From Pseudoxanthomonas sacheonensis (lineage in GTDB: Bacteria > Pseudomonadota > Gammaproteobacteria > Xanthomonadales > Xanthomonadaceae): a stretch of DNA of 64,000 bases. Position numbers and translations under genes: made by a program. The stretch covers positions 1-64,000 of the forward strand of contig NZ_PDWS01000002.1 of the NCBI RefSeq assembly GCF_010093305.1, in the 5' to 3' direction. This document shows, piece after piece, positions 38,664 through 47,519 of the stretch; within the stretch, counting starts at the first letter, position 1; the number at the start of each line of letters is the position of its first letter. The notes below the pieces were generated by a model. It was given only the letters and a program-made list of their open reading frames with translations. It did not search any database and was not told the origin of the DNA.

Positions 38664-41386
38664 TGAGTAATTCGTCATCCCCGCGCAGGCGGGGACCCAG
38701 CGACTTTGGGTCCGGGAAGAACAAAAGGCACTGGATCCCCGCCTGCGCAGGGATGACGATGCTGGCTGCCTTGCTTGCCATCGCATCCGCTCCCCTCCGC
38801 GCCGACGAAGCCGAGGACCGCGCGGCCGCACTGGTGGCGAAGATGACCCGCGAGGAGAAGATCGCCCAGACGATGAACGCCGCTCCAGCGATTCCACGTT
38901 TGCAGGTGCCGGCTTATGAATGGTGGAACGAGGGTTTGCATGGTGTCGCCCGCAGCGGCCATGCCACGGTGTTTCCGCAGGCGATCGGGCTGGCGGCGAC
39001 TTGGAATACCGGTCTGCTCGAACAGGTCGGCACCGCGACCTCCACCGAGGCGCGCGCCAAGTTCAATCTGGCCGGCGGTCCGGGCAGCGACCACAAGCGT
39101 TACCAAGGCCTGACCATCTGGTCGCCGAACATCAACATCTTCCGCGACCCGCGCTGGGGCCGCGGCATGGAAACCTATGGCGAAGATCCCTACCTCACCG
39201 GGCAACTCGCTATCGGTTTCATCCGCGGCCTGCAGGGCGACGACCCGCAGCACCCGCGCACGATCGCCACCCCCAAGCACCTGGCCGTGCACAGCGGCCC
39301 GGAACCGGGCCGCCACGGCTTCGATGTCGATGTCTCGCCGCGCGATCTGGAAGCCACGTATCTGCCCGCATTCCGCGCTGCGCTGGTAGAAGGCGGCGCC
39401 GGTGCGGTGATGTGCGCCTACAACTCGCTGCACGGCACACCGGCCTGCGCCGCCGACTGGCTGCTCGATGGCCGCTTGCGCAAGGATTGGGGCTTCAAGG
39501 GTTTCGTGGTGTCCGACTGCGATGCGCTATACGACATGACCTGGTTCCACTACTTTCGCGCCGACGAAGCCGGCTCGGCCGCTGCTGCGTTGAAGGCCGG
39601 GCACGATCTCAACTGCGGCAATACCTATCGCACGCTGGGCCAGGCGCTGGATCGCGGCGAAGCCGACGAAGCGCAGCTGGACCAGTCGCTGGTGCGCCTG
39701 TTCGCCGCACGCTACCGCTTGGGCGAATTGGAACGACCGCGACGGGATCCTTACGCACGGCTGGGCGCCGACGATATCGACACGCCAGCCAACCGCAAGT
39801 TGGCGCTCGAGGCGGCGCAGCAATCATTGGTGCTGCTGAAGAACCGGAACGCGACGCTGCCGTTGAAGCCGGAAACCCGGCTGGCGGTGATCGGCCCCAA
39901 TGCCGATGCCCTCGCCGCGTTGGAGGCCAACTATCAAGGCACTTCGGTCGATCCGGTGACGCCTTTGCTGGGCCTGCGGCAGCGCTTCGGCAACCGGCGC
40001 GTGAGCTACGCGCAAGGCGCGCCGCTGTCGGCCGGAGTGCCGGTGATGGTCCCGGAAACCGCACTGCGCAACGGCGCGCAAACGGGCCTGAAGGGCGAGT
40101 ACTTCGACAATCCGGATCTGGCCGGCACTCCACGCCTGATCCGTCAGGATCGCGTGGTCAGCTTCAACTGGGATCAGGTGGCGCCTGCGCCTGGTGTGGA
40201 CAAGGATCGCTATTCGGTGCGCTGGACCGGCGAACTGCTGCCGCCCGGTCCCGGCGACTACACCTTGGCGGTGCGCGTGGCGCGCTGCTTCGCTTGCACC
40301 CGCCACGACCCGGTGCGCCTGTACGTGGACGACAAGCTGGTGATCGCCGGCAACGCCGAAGACAAGCGCGTCGCCACCGGCATGCACAACGCCGATGGCC
40401 GGAACGTTGAAGCGCAACTGCACTTCGAAGACGCACAGCCGCGGCGCATCCGCCTGGAGATCGAACACCAGGGCGAGGATCAAGGGCTGCGCCTGGAGTG
40501 GCTGGCACCTGCGGACGCGCAACTGGCCGAAGCCGAACGCGCCGTGGCGCAGGCCGACGCGGTGGTGGCCTTCGTCGGCCTGTCGCCGGATGTGGAGGGC
40601 GAAGAGCTGAAGGTCGATGTGCTCGGCTTCGACGGCGGCGACCGCAACGCGATCGGTCTTCCGGCGGTGCAGCAGACATTGCTCGAACGCGCCAAGGCCG
40701 GCGGCAAGCCGCTGATCGCGGTATTGATGAGCGGCAGTGCGGTGGCGTTGAACTGGGCGCAACAACACGCCGATGCGATTCTCGCCGCATGGTATCCCGG
40801 CCAGTCCGGCGGCACCGCCATCGCGCAGGCGCTGGCCGGCGATTCCAATCCCGGCGGCCGGTTGCCGGTGACCTTCTACCGCTCGACCAAGGATCTGCCG
40901 GCCTATGTCAGCTACGACATGAAGGGCCGCACGTACCGCTATTTCACCGGCACGCCGCTATACCCCTTCGGCCACGGCCTGAGCTACACCACCTTCGCCT
41001 ACGACGCGCCTCGGCTGTCGACGCCGACACTGAAGGCTGGCGAGCCGCTGCGCGCAAGCGTGCGGGTGCGAAACAGCGGCGAGCGTACTGGCGACGAGGT
41101 GGTGCAGGTCTATCTCGAGCGTGTCCATTCGGAGCCGCAACAACGGCTTCAATCGCCGATCCGCAGCCTGGCCGGTTTCGAACGGGTGACGCTGCAACCT
41201 GGCGAGTCGCGCGAAGTGAGCTTCGAACTGGACGCGCGCGCGCTCAGCGAGGTCGACCGCGCTGGCCAGCGCGCAGTCGAGGCCGGCGACTACCGCGTAT
41301 TCGTCGGCGGTGGCCAGCCCGGCACCGGCGCGCCGGGTGGTGGTGCGACGTTCTCTATCCAGGGCCGGATGCCGTTACCCAAGTGA
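38660..41386 (+). CDS. nixI: GH3 glycosidase with PA14 domain, probable beta-1,2-xylosidase of N-glycans
   Basis: GH3 barrel with nucleophile Asp286 in GFVVSDCDALYDM, a split second domain with PA14 at about 477-614, and a fibronectin-III-like C-terminus. From this start there are 908 residues, but residues about 7-32 are read from a REP element, giving RRRGPS and HWIPACAGMT. A clean signal peptide (MLAALLAIASAPLRA) begins at ATG 38759, which has AGGG upstream, so the working start may be 38753 or 38759; 38660 is kept because it overlaps the GH2 stop. The order GH3-GH125-GH92 matches nixI-J-K of X. campestris (from memory), where this enzyme removes core xylose. Confidence 0.88.
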   Translation: MMSNSSSPRRRGPSDFGSGKNKRHWIPACAGMTMLAALLAIASAPLRADEAEDRAAALVAKMTREEKIAQTMNAAPAIPRLQVPAYEWWNEGLHGVARSGHATVFPQAIGLAATWNTGLLEQVGTATSTEARAKFNLAGGPGSDHKRYQGLTIWSPNINIFRDPRWGRGMETYGEDPYLTGQLAIGFIRGLQGDDPQHPRTIATPKHLAVHSGPEPGRHGFDVDVSPRDLEATYLPAFRAALVEGGAGAVMCAYNSLHGTPACAADWLLDGRLRKDWGFKGFVVSDCDALYDMTWFHYFRADEAGSAAAALKAGHDLNCGNTYRTLGQALDRGEADEAQLDQSLVRLFAARYRLGELERPRRDPYARLGADDIDTPANRKLALEAAQQSLVLLKNRNATLPLKPETRLAVIGPNADALAALEANYQGTSVDPVTPLLGLRQRFGNRRVSYAQGAPLSAGVPVMVPETALRNGAQTGLKGEYFDNPDLAGTPRLIRQDRVVSFNWDQVAPAPGVDKDRYSVRWTGELLPPGPGDYTLAVRVARCFACTRHDPVRLYVDDKLVIAGNAEDKRVATGMHNADGRNVEAQLHFEDAQPRRIRLEIEHQGEDQGLRLEWLAPADAQLAEAERAVAQADAVVAFVGLSPDVEGEELKVDVLGFDGGDRNAIGLPAVQQTLLERAKAGGKPLIAVLMSGSAVALNWAQQHADAILAAWYPGQSGGTAIAQALAGDSNPGGRLPVTFYRSTKDLPAYVSYDMKGRTYRYFTGTPLYPFGHGLSYTTFAYDAPRLSTPTLKAGEPLRASVRVRNSGERTGDEVVQVYLERVHSEPQQRLQSPIRSLAGFERVTLQPGESREVSFELDARALSEVDRAGQRAVEAGDYRVFVGGGQPGTGAPGGGATFSIQGRMPLPK
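38673..38758. repeat. REP-like inverted pair inside the 5' end of the GH3 gene
   Basis: Two 28-bp arms (38673-38700 and 38731-38758) are complementary at 26 positions. They belong to the same general type as 10383-10475 but have GCGCAGGC in the centre. The pair begins 13 nt after the ATG that overlaps the GH2 stop and ends at the next in-frame ATG, so it interrupts or extends the GH3 N-terminus. Confidence 0.85.
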
Positions 41387-41398
41387 ACGGCATCCCCT

Positions 41399-41470
41399 TG
41401 TAGAGCCGAGCTTGCTCGGCTGGGGCCTTCCCGGCAACGGCAACGGCAGCCGAGCAAGCTCGGCTCTACA
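41399..41470. repeat. Inverted pair of GTAG-type REP elements (first copy)
   Basis: Each arm (41399-41421, 41448-41470) has GTAG at its outer end and a perfect 8-bp palindrome AGCCGAGC-TT-GCTCGGCT. The form matches the GTAG (SMAG) repeats of Stenotrophomonas. It lies between the GH3 stop and the GH125 gene and may moderate transcription in the operon. Confidence 0.9.
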
Positions 41471-41512
41471 AAAAAGCGCAAGCGCACAGCAACACGACAA
41501 GGAGATTCCGAT

Positions 41513-42964
41513 ATGCCCAGCCGCCGCGACATCCTGCAGTTCCTCGGCGCTGGTGCCGGCGCCAGCCTGCTCCTTGGCGCGCTGCCCGCTTTGGCCGCCG
41601 CTACGCAGGCTGCGAAGGGCGGCGCGTTCGCCAGCCTGCGGCCGCCGAAGGGCGAACGCCGCTTCGTCAGTGCTGCGGTAGAACGTCAACTGACGCGGAT
41701 CAAGGCGCGGATAGGCGATCCCGAACTGGCCTGGCTGTTCGAGAACTGCTATCCGAACACGCTCGACACCACTGTGCAGACCGGCACCCGCGACGGCAAG
41801 CCGGATACCTTCGTCATCACCGGCGATATCGAAGCGATGTGGCTGCGCGATTCTTCCGCGCAGGTCCATCCCTACGTTCCGCTGGCGAAACAGGACCCGG
41901 CATTGCGCCGGATGCTGCATGGTCTGATCCGACGCCAGTCGCACTGCATTCGGCTGGACCCCTACGCCAACGCCTTCCTGCCAGACGGCACGACCCAACG
42001 CCTGAAGTGGTCGGTGAACGATCTCACCGAGATGAAGCCCGGGGTGGGAGAACGCAAATGGGAAGTCGATTCGCTGTGCTATCCGATCCGGTTGGCGCAC
42101 GAATACTGGCGCGCCACCGGCGACACCGCGCCGTTCGACGATGGCTGGCGCGAGGCGATGCGTGTCGTGTTGCGCACGTTCCGCGAGCAGCAGCGCCTGC
42201 ATGACCATGGACCCTACACTTTTCAGCGGCCCTCCTCGCTTGCGACCGAGACGCTGGTGCTGGGAGGCTATGGCCAGCCGACCCGTCCCAACGGCATGAT
42301 CCATTCGATGTTCCGGCCGTCCGACGACGCCTGCGTGTATCCGCTGTTCGTGCCGGCCAATCTGTTCGCGGTAACGGTGTTGCGGCAGCTGGCGCAGATG
42401 AGCCAGACCATCCACCACGACCGTGAGTTCGCTTCCGATTGCAACGCGCTTGCCGATGAAGTGGAAAAGGCGACGCGCCAGCACGGCATGATGCGCGACG
42501 CCGACGGCCAGTCATTCTGGGCCTACGAGGTGGACGGATACGGCAACCAGTTGTTCATCGACGACGCCAACGCACCCGGCCTGTTGAGCTTGGCCTATCT
42601 GGGCTGTTGCGAGCGCGACGATCCGGTGTTCCGGCGATCTCGCCAGCTGGCCTGGAGCGAACGCAATCCCTACTTCTACCGCGGCCGCGCCGCCGAGGGC
42701 GTCGGCAGTCCGCACAGCGGCCTGCGCACGATCTGGCCGATGGCGATCATCCAGTACGCGCTGGCCAGCGACGACGATGCGCAGATCCGCCAGTGCCTGC
42801 ACTGGCTCAAGACCACCCATGCCGGTACCGGTTTCATGCACGAGGCCTTCGATCAGGACGATCCGGCGAAATTCACCCGCGATTGGTTCGCGTGGGCCAA
42901 CACCCTGTTCGGAGAACTGATCCTCGATCTGGCGCGACGCAAGCCGCATCTGCTGAGCGGCTGA
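41513..42964 (+). CDS. nixJ: GH125 exo-alpha-1,6-mannosidase, Tat-exported
   Basis: 483 residues. The N-terminus PSRRDILQFLGAGAG is a twin-arginine signal. The rest matches the metal-independent GH125 alpha-mannosidase family (DGKPDTFVITGDIEAMWLRD, KWEVDSLCYPIRLAHEYWR, GLRTIWPMAIIQYAL). In X. campestris the GH125 enzyme of the N-glycan set removes the alpha-1,6-mannose. AAGGAG lies 9 nt upstream of the ATG. Confidence 0.93.
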   Translation: MPSRRDILQFLGAGAGASLLLGALPALAAATQAAKGGAFASLRPPKGERRFVSAAVERQLTRIKARIGDPELAWLFENCYPNTLDTTVQTGTRDGKPDTFVITGDIEAMWLRDSSAQVHPYVPLAKQDPALRRMLHGLIRRQSHCIRLDPYANAFLPDGTTQRLKWSVNDLTEMKPGVGERKWEVDSLCYPIRLAHEYWRATGDTAPFDDGWREAMRVVLRTFREQQRLHDHGPYTFQRPSSLATETLVLGGYGQPTRPNGMIHSMFRPSDDACVYPLFVPANLFAVTVLRQLAQMSQTIHHDREFASDCNALADEVEKATRQHGMMRDADGQSFWAYEVDGYGNQLFIDDANAPGLLSLAYLGCCERDDPVFRRSRQLAWSERNPYFYRGRAAEGVGSPHSGLRTIWPMAIIQYALASDDDAQIRQCLHWLKTTHAGTGFMHEAFDQDDPAKFTRDWFAWANTLFGELILDLARRKPHLLSG

Positions 42965-42974
42965 CGCGAAGTCT

Positions 42975-43045
42975 TGTAGAGCCGAGCTTGCTCGGCTGCT
43001 TTTTGCGACAGCCTTCCAAAGCAGCCGAGCAAGCTCGGCTCTACA
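42975..43045. repeat. Inverted pair of GTAG-type REP elements (second copy)
   Basis: The same 23-bp unit as 41399-41470, here with complementary arms of 25 bp (42975-42999 and 43021-43045). It fills the gap between the GH125 and GH92 genes, so the GH125 gene is bracketed by REP pairs. Confidence 0.9.
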
Positions 43046-43085
43046 AATCTACGGAACACATCCAATGCATCACGGAGAACACCCA

Positions 43086-45428
43086 ATGACAACTCGACGC
43101 GGATTCCTGCAGAGCGCCATCGCACTGGCCTTGTTCGGCGGCAGCGGGTTGTCCGGCTATGCGTTCGCCCGCGCCGGCCACTATGCGCTGCCTGCCGACG
43201 CCCGCGTGCAGGCGGACCTGACCCGCCACGTCGATGTCTTCATCGGCAGCGGCGGCCACGGCCACACCTTTCCGGGCGCCACGCTGCCGTTCGGCATGGT
43301 GCAGCTCAGCCCGGACACCTACAACGCGGGCTGGGATGCGTGCAGCGGCTATCACGAGTCCGACGGCTCGATCATGGGCTTCTCGCATACCCATCTGTCC
43401 GGCACCGGCATCGGCGACATGCTCGACTTCCTGGTCGTGCCACGAACCGGCGAGGTCAGACTGCAACCCGGTGCGCTGGACGCGCCGGAAACCGGCTACC
43501 GCTCGCGCTACGACCACGCCGACGAAGCCGCCTCCCCTGGCTACTACCGGGTGCTGTTGAAGGACACCGGCATCCATGCCGAACTGACCGCCACCGCGCG
43601 CGCCGGCCTGCATCGCTATCACTTCCCCAAGGGCCGGGCCGGCCACTTGCTGCTCGATCTGTCGCACGGCTTCCAGGACAACGCCTCCACTCCGACGCGG
43701 ATTACCGATGCGCAGTTGCGCATCGTCGACGAAAGCACCGTCACTGGCGGCCGTCGCGTCCATCAATGGGCGAAGGGCCGCTACCTCTTCTTCGCGATGC
43801 GGCTGTCGCGCCCGTTCGCGCGGGCGCGCTTGTACAGCGATGATCAGCCGCTGGTTGAAGAGGCGCGCCAGGCCGATGGCACGCGGCTGAAGGCCGCCCT
43901 GCACTTCCCCGACGCCGACGCTGCGCCGCTGCTGGTCAAGGTCGGTATCTCCGCGGTCAGCGCCGAGAACGCGTTGGCGAACCTCGATGCCGAAGTGGCG
44001 GATTTCGATTTCGCCCGCGTGCACGCCGAGGCGATCGCTGCCTGGGAGAAGGAACTGGCGCGCGTGCGCATCGATACCGGCGACGATGCGCAGCGGCGCA
44101 TCTTCTACACCGGCCTGTACCACTCACTGCTCGCGCCGACGTTGTTCAGCGATGTGGATGGGCGTTACCGCGGCATGGATCTGCAGGTGCACACGCTGCC
44201 CGAGGGCTACCGCAACTACAGCACCTACTCGCTGTGGGACACCTACCGCGCACTGCATCCGCTGCTGACCCTGGTGCAGCCCGAGCGCGTTCCCGATCTG
44301 ATCCAGGGCCTGGTGCGCGGCGCGGCGGAATGCCCGGACGGCGTCGGCATCTGGCCGTTGCAAGGCGTGGAAACCGGCACCATGATCGGCTACCACTCGG
44401 CGGTGGCGCTGGCCGAAGCGCATGCCAAGGGTTTCGATGGCATCGACTACGCCGCGGCCTGGCCGTTGTTCCGCAAGCGCGCGATGGACGACGACTTCCA
44501 TGGCCTGCCCTACTACCGCCGGCTCGGCTACATCCCCAGCGACAGGATCAGCGAAGCGGCCAGCCGCACCCTGGAATACGCCTACGACGATTGGGCATGC
44601 GCGCACTTGGCGCGCGCGGCCGGCGCCGAGGACGACTACCGCGCCCTCGTGGCCCGCTCGCGCAACTACAGCAATCTGTTCAACCGCGACAGCGGCTTCA
44701 TCCAGCCGCGATTGGAGGACGGCAGCTGGGCCGCACCGTTCGACCCGCGCGCGCTTGGCCACATGGAGCGTTGGCACGACTTCACCGAATCCAACGCCTG
44801 GCAGGCCACTTTCCTCAACCAGCACGACCTGTACGGTTATATGGAACAGTTCGGCGGCCGCGACGGCTTCGTGCGCAAGCTCGACGAACTGTTCAGCACA
44901 AGCTCCGAACTGCCGGCCGGCGCCCCGCCGGACATCGACGGCATGGTCGGCCAGTACGCGCACGGCAACGAGCCCAGTCACCACGTCGCCTATCTCTACC
45001 CTTACGCCGGGCAACCGTGGAAGACCCAGGCCATGGTGCGCCGGTTGCTGCACGAACAATACCGCGGCGCGCGCGATGGCCTGTCCGGCAACGAAGACTG
45101 CGGGCAGATGAGCGCCTGGTTCGTACTCAGCGCGCTGGGCTTCTACCCGGTAGATCCGGTCAGCGGCAATTACGTGATCGGTAGTCCCCTGTTCCGCCAC
45201 GCCGAACTGGATGTCGGCGGCGGCCGCGTCCTGCGCATCGTCGCTCGCCGCAACAGCGCGAAAAACATCTACGTGCAACGCCTGCGCTGGAACGGAAAAC
45301 CGTATACGCGCAGCTGGCTGCGCCACGCCGATCTGGCCGCGGGCGGCACTTTGGAATTCGAGATGGGGCCTGAGCCCAATCGGGATTTCGGCAGCCATCC
45401 GGAAGACCTGCCGCCGTCGTTTGTTTGA
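43086..45428 (+). CDS. nixK: GH92 alpha-mannosidase, Tat-exported
   Basis: 780 residues. TTRRGFLQSAIALALFGG is a twin-arginine signal; the following GH92 fold has the typical HVDVFIGSGGHGHTFPGATL, HTHLSGTGIGD, YSLWDTYRALHPL and GNEDCGQMSAWFVLSALGFY (base Glu/Asp region) segments. GH92 enzymes are calcium-dependent exo-alpha-mannosidases; the Xanthomonas homologue in this position removes alpha-1,3-mannose first. ATG 43086 was chosen for the Tat motif and GGAGA about 9 nt upstream; 43065 adds seven residues. Confidence 0.93.
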   Translation: MTTRRGFLQSAIALALFGGSGLSGYAFARAGHYALPADARVQADLTRHVDVFIGSGGHGHTFPGATLPFGMVQLSPDTYNAGWDACSGYHESDGSIMGFSHTHLSGTGIGDMLDFLVVPRTGEVRLQPGALDAPETGYRSRYDHADEAASPGYYRVLLKDTGIHAELTATARAGLHRYHFPKGRAGHLLLDLSHGFQDNASTPTRITDAQLRIVDESTVTGGRRVHQWAKGRYLFFAMRLSRPFARARLYSDDQPLVEEARQADGTRLKAALHFPDADAAPLLVKVGISAVSAENALANLDAEVADFDFARVHAEAIAAWEKELARVRIDTGDDAQRRIFYTGLYHSLLAPTLFSDVDGRYRGMDLQVHTLPEGYRNYSTYSLWDTYRALHPLLTLVQPERVPDLIQGLVRGAAECPDGVGIWPLQGVETGTMIGYHSAVALAEAHAKGFDGIDYAAAWPLFRKRAMDDDFHGLPYYRRLGYIPSDRISEAASRTLEYAYDDWACAHLARAAGAEDDYRALVARSRNYSNLFNRDSGFIQPRLEDGSWAAPFDPRALGHMERWHDFTESNAWQATFLNQHDLYGYMEQFGGRDGFVRKLDELFSTSSELPAGAPPDIDGMVGQYAHGNEPSHHVAYLYPYAGQPWKTQAMVRRLLHEQYRGARDGLSGNEDCGQMSAWFVLSALGFYPVDPVSGNYVIGSPLFRHAELDVGGGRVLRIVARRNSAKNIYVQRLRWNGKPYTRSWLRHADLAAGGTLEFEMGPEPNRDFGSHPEDLPPSFV

Positions 45429-45432
45429 AGCT

Positions 45433-45460
45433 GGGAATCGGGAATCGGGAATCGGGAATC
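45433..45460. repeat. Tandem repeat of GGGAATC, four copies
   Basis: Four exact 7-bp units follow the GH92 stop by 4 nt, in the 122-nt gap before the GH35 gene. A hairpin-capable stretch CCCTTCTCCCAGAAGGGG follows at 45479-45496. Such GGGAATC runs are common between genes in this bacterial family. Confidence 0.9.
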
Positions 45461-45550
45461 GCCAGAGCATTGGCTTCTCCCTTCTCCCAGAAGGGGAAAA
45501 GGCCCCGGGCGAACAATCCATCATCAATGGAACACATTAAAGAGACCTCC

Positions 45551-47389
45551 ATGCTGCGCAATCTCCTCGCATCGCTTGCCATGACGCTCGCACTTACGGC
45601 GCCAGTCGCAGGCATGGCCGCAGACGCTTGGCCTGTATTCTCGACCGAGGCCGCCCACTTCACCCGCGATGGCAAGCCTTACCAGATCGTCTCCGGCGCG
45701 ATCCATTTCCAACGCATCCCGCGCGAGTACTGGAAAGACCGTTTGCAGAAGGCTCGCGCGCTCGGCCTGAACACGGTGGAGACCTACGTATTCTGGAACC
45801 TGGTGGAACCGCGGCGCGGCGCGTTCGACTTCAACGGCGACAACGATATCGCCGCCTTCGTTAGCGAGGCCGCTGCGCAAGGTCTGAACGTGATCCTGCG
45901 CCCCGGCCCCTACGCCTGCGCCGAATGGGAGGCCGGCGGCTATCCGGCCTGGCTGTTCGCCGAGCCTGGCATGCGCGTACGCAGCCGCGATCCGCGTTTC
46001 CTGGCTGCCAGCGCTGCGTACCTGGAAGCCGTGGCCGATCAAGTGCGCCCGCTGCTGAACGGCAACGGCGGCCCGATCATCGCGGTGCAGGTCGAGAACG
46101 AATACGGCTCCTACGACGACGACCACGCCTACATGCGGGCCAACCGCGACTTGTTCGTGCAGGCCGGCTTCGACAAGGCGTTGCTGTTCACTTCCGACGG
46201 CGCCGACATGCTCGCCAACGGCACGCTGCCCGGTACGCTGGCTGTGGTGAATTTCGCCCCCGGCGAAGCCAGGAGCGCATTCGGGAAACTGGAGAAGTTC
46301 CAGCCCGGCCGGCCGCGCATGGTCGGCGAATACTGGGCGGGCTGGTTCGACCATTGGGGCAAACCGCACGCCAGTACCAATGCGAAGCAACAGGCGAAGG
46401 AACTGGAATGGATGTTGCGGCAGGGCCATTCGGTGAATCTGTACATGTTCGTCGGCGGCACCAGCTTCGGCTTCATGAACGGCGCCAACTTCCAAGGCAA
46501 CTCCAGCGACCACTACGCGCCGCAGACCACCAGCTACGACTACGACGCAGCCCTGGACGAGGCCGGACGGCCAACGCCGAAGTTCGCGCTGTTCCGCAAC
46601 GCCATTGCACGCGCGACCGGGGTGCAGCCGCCTCCGTTGCCGGCACCGGTACGCTTGGCCGACTTGCCGCAGACCGAGCTGCGCGAATCGGCTTCGCTGT
46701 GGGACAACCTGCCCGAACCGGTCGCCAGCGAAACTCCGTTGCCGATGGAAGCCTATGGCCAGGACTACGGGTACATCCTCTATCGCACCACCGTAGTCGG
46801 TCCACGCAAAGGCGATCTGTATCTGGGCGAAGTGCGCGATTACGCACGCGTCTACCTCGACCGCAAGCCGGTCGGCGACGTCGAGCGCCGCTTGCAGCAA
46901 GTGTCGGTGGCGCTGGACGTACCGGCCGGAGAACACACTCTGGATGTGCTGGTGGAGAACAGCGGACGCATCAACTACGGCCCGCGCATGGCCGATGGCC
47001 GCGCTGGACTGGTCGATCCGGTGCTGCTGGGCGGCGAACGGCTATTGGGCTGGCAGGTGTTCCCGCTGCCGATGCGGTCGCCCGACACCCTGCGCGGTTG
47101 GACCATGGCCAAGGTGGAAGGTCCGGCGTTCCACCGCGGCGCCTTGCGCATTGCCGCGCCTGCCGACGTATGGCTGGACATGGGCGCGTTCGGCAAGGGC
47201 TTCACCTGGGCCAACGGCCGCAATCTGGGCCGCCACTGGAACATCGGCCCGCAGCGCACGTTGTATTTCCCTGCTCCGTGGCAACGGCAAGGCGACAATC
47301 AGGTGATGGTGTTCGATCTGGATGGCACCGACGCCGCCCGTGTTCGCGGCGTGTCTGAGCCCTTGTGGAGCAGCCGCGGACATGACTGA
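45551..47389 (+). CDS. nixL: GH35 beta-galactosidase, exported
   Basis: 612 residues with a signal peptide (about 23 residues, ending VAGMA). The GH35 barrel opens with FTRDGKPYQIVSGAIHFQRI; acid/base Glu125 lies in CAEWEAGGYPAW and nucleophile Glu260 in MVGEYWAGWFDHWG. Two C-terminal jelly-roll domains follow (GRNLGRHWNIGPQ). It should release beta-1,3/1,4-galactose, for example from Lewis-a arms of plant N-glycans. Upstream in-frame codons run through the tandem repeat and were not used. The symbol rests on gene order from memory. Confidence 0.9.
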   Translation: MLRNLLASLAMTLALTAPVAGMAADAWPVFSTEAAHFTRDGKPYQIVSGAIHFQRIPREYWKDRLQKARALGLNTVETYVFWNLVEPRRGAFDFNGDNDIAAFVSEAAAQGLNVILRPGPYACAEWEAGGYPAWLFAEPGMRVRSRDPRFLAASAAYLEAVADQVRPLLNGNGGPIIAVQVENEYGSYDDDHAYMRANRDLFVQAGFDKALLFTSDGADMLANGTLPGTLAVVNFAPGEARSAFGKLEKFQPGRPRMVGEYWAGWFDHWGKPHASTNAKQQAKELEWMLRQGHSVNLYMFVGGTSFGFMNGANFQGNSSDHYAPQTTSYDYDAALDEAGRPTPKFALFRNAIARATGVQPPPLPAPVRLADLPQTELRESASLWDNLPEPVASETPLPMEAYGQDYGYILYRTTVVGPRKGDLYLGEVRDYARVYLDRKPVGDVERRLQQVSVALDVPAGEHTLDVLVENSGRINYGPRMADGRAGLVDPVLLGGERLLGWQVFPLPMRSPDTLRGWTMAKVEGPAFHRGALRIAAPADVWLDMGAFGKGFTWANGRNLGRHWNIGPQRTLYFPAPWQRQGDNQVMVFDLDGTDAARVRGVSEPLWSSRGHD

Positions 47390-47519
47390 GACCGACATGA
47401 CCGATATCCGATACGCGCCCTCTGCGTCGGCGGCATCATCTCCACACGATCGCACTTTCCCAATCACCGTTGCCCGCGCGAGCCGGCAAAGGTGGTTCCG
47501 TCGCCTGCGAGGTATTCCG

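Noticed and set aside
41399-43045. CRISPR-like array from repeated 23-bp units
   Set aside because: Units are inverted pairs with internal palindromes and a GTAG end, flanking a gene; there are no regular spacers.
45479-45550. In-frame N-terminal extension of the GH35 gene reading through the GGGAATC repeat
   Set aside because: The signal peptide begins at 45551; the extension is repeat-derived and would bury it.
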